Shown here one piece after another: positions 1 through 7,615 of a stretch of DNA of 64,000 nt. How positions within the stretch are numbered: the stretch's first letter is position 1; each line of letters begins with the position of its first letter. The notes beneath the pieces were generated by a model that did not search any database, was not told where the DNA came from, and saw only the letters and a list, made by a program, of their open reading frames with translations. A program made the translations under genes and the position numbers. Source of the stretch: Nocardioides sp. CER19 (GTDB lineage Bacteria; Actinomycetota; Actinomycetes; Propionibacteriales; Nocardioidaceae); the NCBI RefSeq assembly GCF_029846275.1, contig NZ_JARVWS010000001.1, positions 992,001 to 1,056,000 on the forward strand. The letters run 5' to 3'.

Positions 1-823
1 GCAGCACCACGATCACGGCGGTGTTCGCGGCGAACGCGAAACCGAGGGCGCGCGTCGACACCCCGCCGACCGCCGTCGCGAAGGCGGTCATGCCGGCGTT
101 GAGCTGGGCGTACCCGACGAAGGCGCCGACCACGCTGACGATGAGCAGGGTCCGCACGGCCGGGTTGCGCAGGAGCGCGAGATAGCTGGGCCGCTCGCCC
201 GTCTCGTCGTCGTGGACCGGTCGGCCCGCGATGTGGCGCAGCGGCCAGGCCAGGACGAAGGCGCTCGGCAGGAAGGTGGCCGCGTCGGCCAGGTAGATCG
301 CCTGGAACGTGACCAGCCGGTCGACGTCGACGAGCATGCCGCTGATGATGCCGCCCAGCCCGATGCCCAGGTTGAGCAGCGTGAAGTTCACGCCGAAGTA
401 GCGCTGGCGCAGCGGGACCGGGACGACCGCCGCGATCATGCTCTGCGACGCCGGCCAGACGACCCCGAAGGCGAGCCCCTGCAGCACGAGCGCGAGCGCC
501 GCGACGGCCACGGTCGACGCGAACGCGAGCAGCACGCCGCCGAGGATGAGCAGGACCTGCACCAGCTGCATGACCTTGCGGGCGCCGATCCGATCGATGA
601 CCGCACCGCCGGGGCCGACGGCGGCGAAGCCGACCAGTGAGCCGAGACCGATCAGGGCGCCCGTGGTGCTCAGCGAGAAGTCGCGGACCTCGTGCAGGTA
701 GACGACGGAGAACGGAAGCGTCAGACCACGGCCGACGAAGTCGATGACGACGAGCGAGAGCAACAGCTTGCCCTCCCGCGGCAGGTCGTGCCAGAAGGAG
801 GAGAGGCTCGGGCGTGCAGTCAT
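1..823 (-). CDS. MFS transporter, C-terminal part outside window
   Basis: The reading frame starts at an ATG at 823 and stays open to the left edge, so about 274 N-terminal residues are visible and the end is missing. The start reads MTARPSLSSFWHDLPREGK and is followed by alternating hydrophobic segments. A loop with the MFS-type pattern GAVIDRIGARKVMQL lies between segments 2 and 3, as expected for a major facilitator carrier. The substrate cannot be told from sequence. No clear promoter was seen in the 205 bases that separate it from the divergent lemA gene. Confidence 0.8.
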   Translation of the reverse strand, partial: MTARPSLSSFWHDLPREGKLLLSLVVIDFVGRGLTLPFSVVYLHEVRDFSLSTTGALIGLGSLVGFAAVGPGGAVIDRIGARKVMQLVQVLLILGGVLLAFASTVAVAALALVLQGLAFGVVWPASQSMIAAVVPVPLRQRYFGVNFTLLNLGIGLGGIISGMLVDVDRLVTFQAIYLADAATFLPSAFVLAWPLRHIAGRPVHDDETGERPSYLALLRNPAVRTLLIVSVVGAFVGYAQLNAGMTAFATAVGGVSTRALGFAFAANTAVIVVL

Positions 824-1028
824 CGTCGACACGGCGTCATGCAACCACTGGTCGCCGCCGTCGTTCGAATGAATTCCCCGCCTGGGCCGGTCCACATGGC
901 CCCGGCGAGTCATGCGGACGGGACCAGGCTCCCTCCAGGGTCCCGCCGTGACCCGGTGGCGGCGCCTGGTAGCCAGCGCCCGTCCTGTCCGGCAGGATCG
1001 TCCCACCCGTCACGCGAAGGATCCGTCC

Positions 1029-1580
1029 ATGCTCATCGCCATCATCGTGGTCGTCGTCGTCCTCGTGCTGCTCGTCGTCGGCTTCAACCGCCTGCGGCGC
1101 AGCGACGTCTCCGCGCAGGAGGCCCTGGGCGGCATGGACGTGCAGCTGACCCGCCGAGCAGACCTGGTCCCCAACCTCGTCGAGACGGTCAAGGGCTACG
1201 CCGCGCACGAACGTCAGGTGCTCGACGAGGTCACGCGGGCGCGCAGCGCGGTGGCGGCCGCGGCCGCGCGGGCCGACGTACCCGCCAAGGCGGCCGCCGA
1301 CGCCGAGCTGCAGCAGTCGCTCTTCCGGCTCAACGCGACCGCCGAGGCCTACCCGGACCTCAAGGCGAACCAGAACTTCCTCCGGCTCCAGCAGCAGCTC
1401 GCCGAGACCGAGACGCAGCTCGCGTTCGCCCGCACCTACTACAACGACGCCGTCGCCTCCCTCAACAAGCTGGTCGCCACCGTCCCGTGGATGTTCTTCA
1501 CCGGGATCGCCGGCGTCGAGGCGCGGCAGTTCTACCAGGCGCCGGCCGGCCAGGAGCAGGCGCCGACCGTGCAGTTCTAG
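1029..1580 (+). CDS. LemA family membrane-anchored protein
   Basis: This is a 183-residue protein. One N-terminal membrane segment (about residues 1-20, rich in I, V and L) is followed by a long helical domain. The LemA signature is visible as RRADLVPNLVETVKGYA and ERQVLDEVTRAR near residues 38-70. LemA proteins are thin helical bundles anchored in the membrane; their molecular role is unsettled. The ATG at 1029 was chosen because a GAAGGA ribosome-binding site lies just upstream and the membrane segment begins there; the frame is open further upstream but codes for nothing LemA-like. The TPM-domain partner often found next to lemA is absent. Its stop codon overlaps the stop of the convergent alkB gene. 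Confidence 0.85.
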   Translation: MLIAIIVVVVVLVLLVVGFNRLRRSDVSAQEALGGMDVQLTRRADLVPNLVETVKGYAAHERQVLDEVTRARSAVAAAAARADVPAKAAADAELQQSLFRLNATAEAYPDLKANQNFLRLQQQLAETETQLAFARTYYNDAVASLNKLVATVPWMFFTGIAGVEARQFYQAPAGQEQAPTVQF

Positions 1581-2185
1581 AACACGTTCATCGGCCGGAA
1601 CTGCACCGAGATCCGCGGCCCCGCGTGTGCGACCTTGGGCACCGCGTGCTCCCAGGTGCGCTGGCAGGAGCCGCCCATCACGACCACGTCGCCGTGACCC
1701 ATCTCGACCGAGATCGAGTCGCCGCCGCCGCGCGGGCGCAGGCAGAGCCGGCGCGGGTCGCCGAGCGAGACGATGGCGACCATCGTGTCCTGTGACCGGC
1801 CGCGTCCGATGGTGTCACCGTGCCAGGCGACGGAGTCGCGGCCGTCGCGGTAGTAGCAGCAGCCCGCGGTCCGGAACGGCTCGCCGAGCTCGGGCAGGTA
1901 GTGCTCGCTCAGTGCGTCGCGGGCCTCGTCGAGCACCGGGTGCGGGAGGGCCTCGCCGGCGAGGTAGGTGTGCACGAGACGGGGTACGTCGACCACCCGG
2001 TCGTACATCTCGCGTCGCTCCGCGCGCCACGGCACCGTCCCGACGAGTCGCTCGAAGACCTCGTCGGCGTCCGGAAGCCAGTCGCGGTGGACGTCGATCC
2101 ATGCCCCGCGGGACAGGACGGTGCGCTCCAGCCGGTCGAAGCCGATGCCCGCCGGAGCCTCGAAGAGGGTGCCCTGGAACTCCAT
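1577..2185 (-). CDS. alkB: AlkB-type 2-oxoglutarate/Fe(II) dioxygenase (alkylated nucleic acid repair)
   Basis: The 202-residue product is an AlkB-fold oxygenase that removes alkyl groups from damaged bases by oxidation, using iron and 2-oxoglutarate. The iron ligands are visible as HGD in VAWHGDTIG (about residues 125-128) and the later His in WEHAVPK. The 2-oxoglutarate and substrate arginines are in RISVQFRP near the C-terminus. Length fits the family (200-215). The gene is alone on its strand and is preceded by a LexA-like SOS box that overlaps the -35 region of a probable leaderless promoter (TAGGGT 7 bases before the ATG). DNA-damage induction is therefore likely but inferred. Whether DNA or RNA is the preferred substrate cannot be seen. 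Confidence 0.88.
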   Translation of the reverse strand: MEFQGTLFEAPAGIGFDRLERTVLSRGAWIDVHRDWLPDADEVFERLVGTVPWRAERREMYDRVVDVPRLVHTYLAGEALPHPVLDEARDALSEHYLPELGEPFRTAGCCYYRDGRDSVAWHGDTIGRGRSQDTMVAIVSLGDPRRLCLRPRGGGDSISVEMGHGDVVVMGGSCQRTWEHAVPKVAHAGPRISVQFRPMNVF

Positions 2186-2206
2186 GCGCCCCACCCTACG
2201 CCACCT

Positions 2207-2222
2207 TCGAACACATGTTCTA
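2207..2222. promoter_or_regulatory. LexA-like SOS box and promoter upstream of alkB
   Basis: The sequence TCGAACACATGTTCTA contains GAAC-N4-GTTC, the core of the LexA operator of mycobacteria and other actinobacteria. It lies 22 bases upstream of the alkB ATG. On the minus strand a TAGGGT -10 (2193-2198) sits 7 bases before the ATG, which places the box over the -35 region. Binding is inferred from the match only. Confidence 0.72.
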
Positions 2223-2318
2223 GGGGTCAGTGGTCGGCGGCGCCGGCACGCGCGCCCGACGGACAAGGACTGGGCAATCCGCGGACAGCGGAGCGCCGGT
2301 CTACCTACGCTGACCGGC

Positions 2319-3038
2319 ATGGAGAACGTGCTGTCGCCCCGGGGGCGGGCGCTGAAGCACGAAGCCATCCGTGAGTACGTCCGCCGGCTCGTCGCCGAGG
2401 AGCTGCCGGGCGCACCGGCCCCCTCCGAGCGTGAGCTGGTGGGCCGCTTCGGGGTCGCTCGCATGACGGTGCGCCAGGCGCTGGACGCACTGGTGGGCGA
2501 GGGCCTGCTCGAGCGCAAGCCGGGCCGCGGGACGTTCGTCGCCCGCCCGCGACGGAGCTCGACGCCCGTCCTCTCCTTCACCGACGAGATGACGGGCCGG
2601 GGGTTCGCCGCCGAGTCGCAGACGCTGGTGCTCCGCCTCGAGCAGGCGGGCCCCGGCGTCGCGGAGGCGCTCGGCATCACCGAGGGCGACGCCGTCATCC
2701 GCTGGCGGCGACTCCGGCACGCCGACGGTGCTCCGATGAGCATCGAGGAGGTCTTCCTCAACGAGGTGCTCCTGCCCGGCTTCCTGAAAGGCGTGGCGCC
2801 GACCAGCCTCTACGACGAGCTCGGCAGTCGCAGCCTGCGGCCGACGTGGGTCCAGGACACGATGACCGCCGACCTCGCGTCACCCGAAGAGGCGTCGCTG
2901 CTCGGGCTGCGCGCCGGCGCCCCCGTCGTACGGAAGCAGCGTCGGGGACTGCGCGAGGACAAGGTCATCGAGGTGTCGCGCTCGACCCTCCGCGCCGACC
3001 GCTACGCCCTGCGGATCACGCTGGGCGGGTCCGACTAG
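2319..3038 (+). CDS. GntR-family transcriptional regulator (HutC/UTRA type)
   Basis: The product has 239 residues. An N-terminal winged helix-turn-helix (about residues 15-75) shows the GntR pattern APSERELVGRFGVARMTVRQ and GEGLLERKPGRGTFV. A C-terminal UTRA ligand-binding domain (about 90-235) has RWRRLRHADGAPMSIEE and ends with VVRKQRRGLREDKVIE. HutC-type members usually sense small metabolites such as sugars or amino acids. The ATG at 2319 is preceded at 7 bases by a TACGCT -10 element (2306-2311), so the mRNA is probably leaderless. No obvious target operon adjoins it: alkB is divergent and the downstream gene is convergent. The ligand is unknown. Its TAG stop is shared palindromically with the convergent small gene. 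Confidence 0.88.
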   Translation: MENVLSPRGRALKHEAIREYVRRLVAEELPGAPAPSERELVGRFGVARMTVRQALDALVGEGLLERKPGRGTFVARPRRSSTPVLSFTDEMTGRGFAAESQTLVLRLEQAGPGVAEALGITEGDAVIRWRRLRHADGAPMSIEEVFLNEVLLPGFLKGVAPTSLYDELGSRSLRPTWVQDTMTADLASPEEASLLGLRAGAPVVRKQRRGLREDKVIEVSRSTLRADRYALRITLGGSD

Positions 3039-3391
3039 CGCGCGTGCTCCAACCGCCCCAGCGGTGCCACGACGTCGCCGCTCTCCTCGCACACCCAGAC
3101 CGGGTCGGGGCCGCCGAGGTCGGGGGAGATGTAGAGCGAGTGCTCGGGGGCGTCCACCCCGCAGCCGGTGCACAGCGGCCACCGGCTGCCGCTCTCGAAG
3201 AGCGCGTCCTGCACGTCCTGGGCGACCAGCCCGGCGACGTACCTCGCCCCCTCGGGCCACTGGTCCGCCCACCAGCCGCGCTCGGAGACGGCGTCCTCGA
3301 GCGCGTTGACGGCGTCTGCGCTCGCCTGACCGCGTGCCTGCAGGTCGGAGAGGACGAGGGCACGGGCTTCGAGCAGGAGCGTGGCATCCAT
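3035..3391 (-). CDS. Conserved small protein of unknown function
   Basis: This is a 118-residue protein I do not recognise. The N-terminal two thirds looks helical, with WWADQWPEGARYVAGLVAQD in the middle. A C-terminal part carries CTGCG and a later single Cys in VWVCEES, which could be three ligands of a metal site, although a fourth is not obvious. There is no signal peptide or membrane segment. The ATG at 3391 is the most likely start because the frame upstream reads non-protein-like sequence overlapping the divergent DUF4031 gene. The stop codon falls in CTAG at 3035-3038, which also holds the stop of the GntR gene on the other strand. Confidence 0.65.
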   Translation of the reverse strand: MDATLLLEARALVLSDLQARGQASADAVNALEDAVSERGWWADQWPEGARYVAGLVAQDVQDALFESGSRWPLCTGCGVDAPEHSLYISPDLGGPDPVWVCEESGDVVAPLGRLEHAR

Positions 3392-3442
3392 CGCCCCCCA
3401 TGTTCTCCCAGCCGTCAAACGCCGCCCCCGGATACTGGGGCG

Positions 3443-3703
3443 GTGATCCTCATCGACCCGCCGCTCGTCGCCGCCTACGGGCGGCTGTGGTCGCACCTCG
3501 TGAGCGATGAGTCCTACGACGAGCTGCACGCCTTCGCCGCCGCCGTCGGCATCCCGGCGCGCGGCTTCGACCGGGACCACTACGACGTCCCGTCCGAGCG
3601 GTACGACGACGTGGTCGCCGCCGGCGCGGTCGCGGTCAGCAGCCGTGAGCTCGTCGCGCGGCTGCGGGCCGCCGGGCTGCGGCGGCGGAAGCGGTCGTCC
3701 TAG
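3443..3703 (+). CDS. DUF4031 domain protein
   Basis: This 86-residue protein consists almost only of a DUF4031 domain. Recognisable features are the opening ILIDPP, the central SHLVSDESYDELHAFAA, then GIPARGFDRDHYDVPSERYD, all typical of this small family found across actinobacteria. No biochemical function is known. The GTG at 3443 is taken as start because the family begins immediately at this position (V-I-L-I-D-P-P). The frame is open upstream but is antisense to the neighbouring gene. The last residues are a basic tail (RRRKRSS). It is followed by a palindromic repeat. Confidence 0.75.
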   Translation: MILIDPPLVAAYGRLWSHLVSDESYDELHAFAAAVGIPARGFDRDHYDVPSERYDDVVAAGAVAVSSRELVARLRAAGLRRRKRSS

Positions 3704-3727
3704 CCGCGAGGCGGGGTGGGGCGGGCC

Positions 3728-3831
3728 GCTGACTGTTCATCGAGGTATGCAGCCGAACCGTCACTGCCCACGCGGAGCTCCGCTGGGGAGGTGCGCATTT
3801 CCCTGCATACCTCGATGAACATGCAGTCAGC
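3728..3831. repeat. Double-stem palindromic repeat, copy A
   Basis: The outer arms are 18 bp of perfect complement (GTTCATCGAGGTATGCAG at 3735-3752 against 3803-3820). They extend to the 3728 and 3831 ends by seven further pairs after a 4-base bulge. Inside lies a perfect 12-bp palindrome GCGGAGCTCCGC (3772-3783). It sits between the convergent DUF4031 and MFS genes. A second copy with the same outer and inner motifs lies at 22079-22168. It may act as a terminator, but conservation of both arms and centre indicates a dispersed REP- or MITE-like element. Confidence 0.75.
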
Positions 3832-3838
3832 GCGCCCC

Positions 3839-5083
3839 TCACACCCCCAGCGGCGCGTCGGTGGCCTGCTGAGCATCGCCGAGCGCGGCCGCCTCCTCGA
3901 CGGTCGGCAGCGCGCGGCTGGGACGACCGCGGCGGTGCAGCACGAGGCCCGGCAGGGCGATGAGGAGACCGGCGAGGCCGGCCAGGCCGAAGCCCCACGA
4001 CCAGCCGCCGTGGTCGAGGCCGAGGCCGATGATCGGCGCGCCGATGGCGCTGCCGAGGGTGAGGGCGGAGCCGTGCCAGCCCATGGCCTCCCCGCGCACG
4101 CTCGCCGGCACGTTGCGGGAGAGGTCGTCGACGGTGGCGGTGATGGTGGGCGCGCAGAACAGGCCGGAGATGGTCAGCAGCGCGGCGAACCACAGCCGGT
4201 TGCCGTCGGGCGCGAAGGCGACCAGGGCGGTGGTGCCGGCGAGGCCGACGAGCAGGATGGCCGCCGACGGGTGGCGGTGCAGGGCGCCGTACACGATGCC
4301 GCCGATCGCCGAGCCGGCTCCCCACAGGGCGAGCGTCCAGCCGATCGAGGTCGACTGGTGCCAGTCACGCAGCGCCGCGACCGTGGCGAGGTCCTCGCCG
4401 GTGAGGATGATCGTGCTGGTCACCGCGATGACCAGCACCATGACGACCGCGGGGCTCAGCCACGAGCGCACGTGCACCTTGCCGGCCGACAGGTCGGCGT
4501 GCTCGCTGTGCAACGGCGGGTTCGCGATCCACAGGATCAGCGCGCCGACGACGACGCTGAGCTGGCAGATGAGCAGCGCGACGGGCGTGGGCAGGTAGGT
4601 CGCCGCGAGCACGCCCAGCACGGGTCCGACGAGGAACGTCAGCTCGGTGGCCACCGAGTCGACCGACAGCACCGTCGTCCGGTGGTGGTCGGGGACGTGC
4701 CCGATCAGGACCTGCCGGATGATCGAGAAGCTCGGGACGGCGAACAGGCTGGCGAAGCCGGCGACCACGACGAGCGGCCAGTAGCCGAGCCACGGCGCGA
4801 TGCTCCACGCCACCGCGCCGATCACGATCGACGGCAGCACCGTCGCGCGCAGCCCCACCCGGTCGAGCCGCCGCCCGCGCCACGGGCTGCTCACCGACAG
4901 CGCGATCGCGACGATCGTCGAGACGAGCCCGGCCTGCGCGTAGGAGCGGTCGAGATGACCGACCACGTGCAGCGTGATGACGACGTTGGCCGCCCACAGC
5001 GGAACACGGATGAGCATCCCGAGCAGGAGGATCCGGCGTACCACCGGGTTCTTCAGCACCACGGCGTACGTCGCGAATCCCAC
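3839..5083 (-). CDS. MFS transporter (drug-efflux-like)
   Basis: A 414-residue integral membrane protein with about twelve hydrophobic segments. The start resembles actinobacterial MFS carriers that begin with a short amphipathic stretch (GFATYAVVLKNPVVRRILL) before the first membrane segment. The conserved loop after the second segment reads SPWRGRRLDRVGLRAT. The GTG at 5083 is preferred to a TTG at 5107 because of this family pattern and because CAGAAT, a near -10, lies 8 bases upstream. Substrate unknown. The C-terminal end runs up to palindromic repeat copy A, and an HD hydrolase gene lies upstream on the same strand. Confidence 0.82.
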   Translation of the reverse strand: MGFATYAVVLKNPVVRRILLLGMLIRVPLWAANVVITLHVVGHLDRSYAQAGLVSTIVAIALSVSSPWRGRRLDRVGLRATVLPSIVIGAVAWSIAPWLGYWPLVVVAGFASLFAVPSFSIIRQVLIGHVPDHHRTTVLSVDSVATELTFLVGPVLGVLAATYLPTPVALLICQLSVVVGALILWIANPPLHSEHADLSAGKVHVRSWLSPAVVMVLVIAVTSTIILTGEDLATVAALRDWHQSTSIGWTLALWGAGSAIGGIVYGALHRHPSAAILLVGLAGTTALVAFAPDGNRLWFAALLTISGLFCAPTITATVDDLSRNVPASVRGEAMGWHGSALTLGSAIGAPIIGLGLDHGGWSWGFGLAGLAGLLIALPGLVLHRRGRPSRALPTVEEAAALGDAQQATDAPLGV

Positions 5084-5137
5084 GAGGCAGGATTCTGGCG
5101 GCCTCAAACCCCCGTGGCCGAATCGTTATCGAGTCGT

Positions 5138-5746
5138 CTATTGCAGGCCCTCGGCCAGCACGAGCAGCTCCGCCTCGAGATTGGCGCGGGCGACCGCCTC
5201 CCAGGCCTCGTGGGCGTACGCCGTGTGGAAGATCGTCTCCTTGTCGAGGAGGTGCCGCAGGACCAGTGCGCGGCCCTTCCGGAACTCCTCGTCGTCGAGG
5301 TGGCGGTACTCCTCGCGGACGGCGTCGCGGTACTCGGCGTAGCGCTCGGGGCCGGCGGCCAGGATGGCCAGGTCGGCGTCCGACAGCGCGCACCCGTTGG
5401 CGTCGCGCTTGTCCGGCCGGTGCGTCTCGGTCATCCTGACGAGGCGCGCGACCTCGGCGACGACGGCCGCGTCGACCAGGCCCGGCAGGCCGTCCTCGGC
5501 CCAGACCGCCGAGCGCTCCTCGGCGTCGCGCTCGCCGTCGTAGACGCTGTCGTGGAACCACGCGGCCAGCGTCACCGGAAGCTGGTCGAACGCCGTCCCG
5601 GCCTCCCGCAGCTCGCCGAGCCGCTCCAGCACCTCCTCGAGGTGCCGGGTGCCGTGGTAGCGGCGACCGGGGTCGTCGTAGGCCGCCCGCAGCGCGTCGC
5701 GCAGGTCGGTGGCGTCAGGAAGTGGCCAATGTTGAGGCAGCTCCAC
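5138..5746 (-). CDS. HD-superfamily metal-dependent phosphohydrolase-like protein (COG4339 type)
   Basis: The 202-residue product matches a group of predicted HD hydrolases. Metal-binding residues are visible as YHGTRHLEEVLER (about residues 30-42, first His), then AAWFHDSVYD (His-Asp pair, about 61-70) and EERSAVWAEDGL. A later LVRMTETHRP and ALSDADLAILAAG complete the pattern. Members are small soluble enzymes thought to hydrolyse phosphate esters, but no substrate is established. Start is GTG at 5746. It lies between serA upstream and an MFS gene downstream on the same strand, with 54- and 45-base gaps, so cotranscription is possible. Confidence 0.8.
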   Translation of the reverse strand: MELPQHWPLPDATDLRDALRAAYDDPGRRYHGTRHLEEVLERLGELREAGTAFDQLPVTLAAWFHDSVYDGERDAEERSAVWAEDGLPGLVDAAVVAEVARLVRMTETHRPDKRDANGCALSDADLAILAAGPERYAEYRDAVREEYRHLDDEEFRKGRALVLRHLLDKETIFHTAYAHEAWEAVARANLEAELLVLAEGLQ

Positions 5747-5791
5747 GAGGCCTATCCTGCCGGTTCTCCCGCCGGGAAGGCCAGTCGGACC

Positions 5792-7009
5792 TCAGGACTC
5801 CCAGCTGCGCAGCCACTGGGTGTGCGGCGAGGCCTGCAGCTTCTCCAGGGCGCCCTCGGAGACGTGCCCGGACACGTCGGTGACGACGTACCCCTGCTCG
5901 CCGCGGGTGGCGAGGTACTGGCCGGTCACGTTGACACCCTCGCTGGCGAGGATGTTGTTGACCTCGGCGAGGACACCCGGCACGTTGACGTGCAGGAAAC
6001 CGAGCCGCGAGCCCTCGGTGAGCGACGGCGGCTGGACGGCCGGCAGGTTCACCGACAGGGCGGTCGAGCCCTCGCGCTGGAAGTTCTTGAGCTTGGTGGA
6101 GACGAAGTAGCCGATCTCCTCCTGCGCCTCCTGCGTCGAGCCGCCGACGTGCGGCGTGAGGATGACGTTGTCGAGGCCGCGCAGCGGGGACTCGAACGGG
6201 TCGCCCTGGGCCTTCGGCTCGATGGGGAAGACGTCGAGCGCGGCACCGGCGATGTGACCGGACAGGATGTGTTCGCGGAGCGACTCGGTGTCGACGACCA
6301 TGCCGCGGGCGGCGTTGATGAAGAGGCTGCGCGGCTTCATCTTGCGGAACTGCTCGTCGCCGAAGATGCCGGCGTTGCCGGGGCGTCCGTCGACGTGGAG
6401 GCTGACGACGTCGGCCTCGGCGAGCAGCGCGTCCATGGTCGGCATCCGGCGCGCGTTGCCGTGGGCGAGCCGGTCGGCGATGTCGTAGAAGATGACGTAC
6501 ATGCCCATCGCCTCGGCGAGGTTGGACAGCTGGGTGCCGATGTTGCCGTAGCCGATGATGCCGAGCGTCCGGCCGCGGACCTCGTGCGAGCCCTTGGCGC
6601 TCTTGTCCCAGATGCCGGCGTGCATCTTCTCGGTCTTCTCGGTGAGGCGGCGGCCGAGGCTGATGATCTCGGCGATGACCAGCTCGACGACGCTGCGCGT
6701 GTTGGAGTACGGCGCGTTGAAGACCACGACCCCGCGCTCCGCGGCGGCGGGCAGGTCGACCTGGTTGGTGCCGATGCAGAAGCAACCGATCGCAGTGAGG
6801 TCCGGCGCGCTGTCGAGCACGCGCGCGGTGATGTGGGTGTTGGACCGGATGCCGAGCAGCGTGACGCCCTGCCCGTTCTTGGGGGCGAGCGCGGCGACGA
6901 GCTCGTCCTCGGACATGCTCGCCTTGCGCAGCTCCACCTCGAAACCGGCCGCCTCGAGGTTCTCGACGGCGACGGGATGGATGTTCTCGAGCAGGAGAGC
7001 CTTGGCCAT
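5792..7009 (-). CDS. serA: D-3-phosphoglycerate dehydrogenase
   Basis: This 405-residue enzyme oxidises 3-phosphoglycerate to 3-phosphohydroxypyruvate with NAD, the first step of serine synthesis. The NAD-binding fold shows GIIGYGNIGTQ (about residue 155). Catalytic residues are in NAARGMVVD (Arg), DVFPIEP (Glu) and LTPHVGGST (His). A C-terminal ACT domain (about 330-405, RLGFLHVNVPGVLAEVNNIL) should bind serine for feedback control. The overall layout is that of the short E. coli type (410 residues), not the longer form with an extra intervening domain common in mycobacteria. The ATG at 7009 has TACCCT 6 bases upstream, indicating a leaderless mRNA. Confidence 0.93.
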   Translation of the reverse strand: MAKALLLENIHPVAVENLEAAGFEVELRKASMSEDELVAALAPKNGQGVTLLGIRSNTHITARVLDSAPDLTAIGCFCIGTNQVDLPAAAERGVVVFNAPYSNTRSVVELVIAEIISLGRRLTEKTEKMHAGIWDKSAKGSHEVRGRTLGIIGYGNIGTQLSNLAEAMGMYVIFYDIADRLAHGNARRMPTMDALLAEADVVSLHVDGRPGNAGIFGDEQFRKMKPRSLFINAARGMVVDTESLREHILSGHIAGAALDVFPIEPKAQGDPFESPLRGLDNVILTPHVGGSTQEAQEEIGYFVSTKLKNFQREGSTALSVNLPAVQPPSLTEGSRLGFLHVNVPGVLAEVNNILASEGVNVTGQYLATRGEQGYVVTDVSGHVSEGALEKLQASPHTQWLRSWES

Positions 7010-7169
7010 GCCCCCAGGGTAAGACCGCGCCGACCCGCGCGAGGCATCTCGGTTGACCTGCGAGACGGCTCCCGAGGCCCCGGAGGCTCGTGGCAGCGCA
7101 GCTCGCCGATGCGCTGCTCGACCGCGGCCGGCGTTCGAACGTGATGCGGGCATGACACCGAGGACGGCG

Positions 7170-7448
7170 TCAGGGCTTCATCCAGTGGGGGTGCGTGCGG
7201 CTGCCCTTGCAGACGTAGCGGCGGCCCTTCGCGTCCCAGCCGCTCTTGTGGTACTTCGACTTCGGGCAGAGCTGGCCGCCCCTGATGCACGACCCCGAGG
7301 ACGTCCGCGTGCACGCGTGGCGGTCGAACGCCGTCGGCGCGACCGACCCGGACGGGTGAGTGGCAGCCGAGGCGGTGGGCGCGACGAGCAGCGGCGACGC
7401 AGCGAGCAGGAGCGGCACGGCGGGGCCGAGAAGGCGACGAAGGAGCAC
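7170..7448 (-). CDS. Small secreted cysteine-containing protein
   Basis: The 92-residue precursor has a clear signal peptide: basic start LLRRLLG, hydrophobic core, and likely cleavage after TASA near residue 28. The mature part of about 64 residues has four cysteines (HACTR, SGSCIR, QLCPKS, RYVCKG) and ends with GSRTHPHWMKP. The motif KSGWDAKGRRYVCKG resembles short secreted proteins seen in Nocardioides-like genomes whose role is unknown. Two disulfides are possible. The start is GTG at 7448, supported by a TACGGT -10 element (7455-7460) exactly 6 bases upstream. Confidence 0.68.
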   Translation of the reverse strand: MLLRRLLGPAVPLLLAASPLLVAPTASAATHPSGSVAPTAFDRHACTRTSSGSCIRGGQLCPKSKYHKSGWDAKGRRYVCKGSRTHPHWMKP

Positions 7449-7615
7449 GGCACGACCGTAGGAGGAGTCGACCCTGGCCGGGGCGGGATTCGCGCAGCTC
7501 GACCAATTCGGGTCATCGGGCTGACCCAGCGGGGCCGGTCCGAAGGGGCCATGTCACATCTCTCGAGCGGCGTACGTCGACATCCCGACAAGCCCACCGA
7601 GAGGAGCTCTAGGCC

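Noticed and set aside
3716-7144. Plus-strand open frame of about 1140 codons
   Set aside because: It lies antisense to the MFS, HD and serA genes, and its composition is Arg, Gly, Asp and Ala rich without any domain. High G+C content leaves such frames open by chance.
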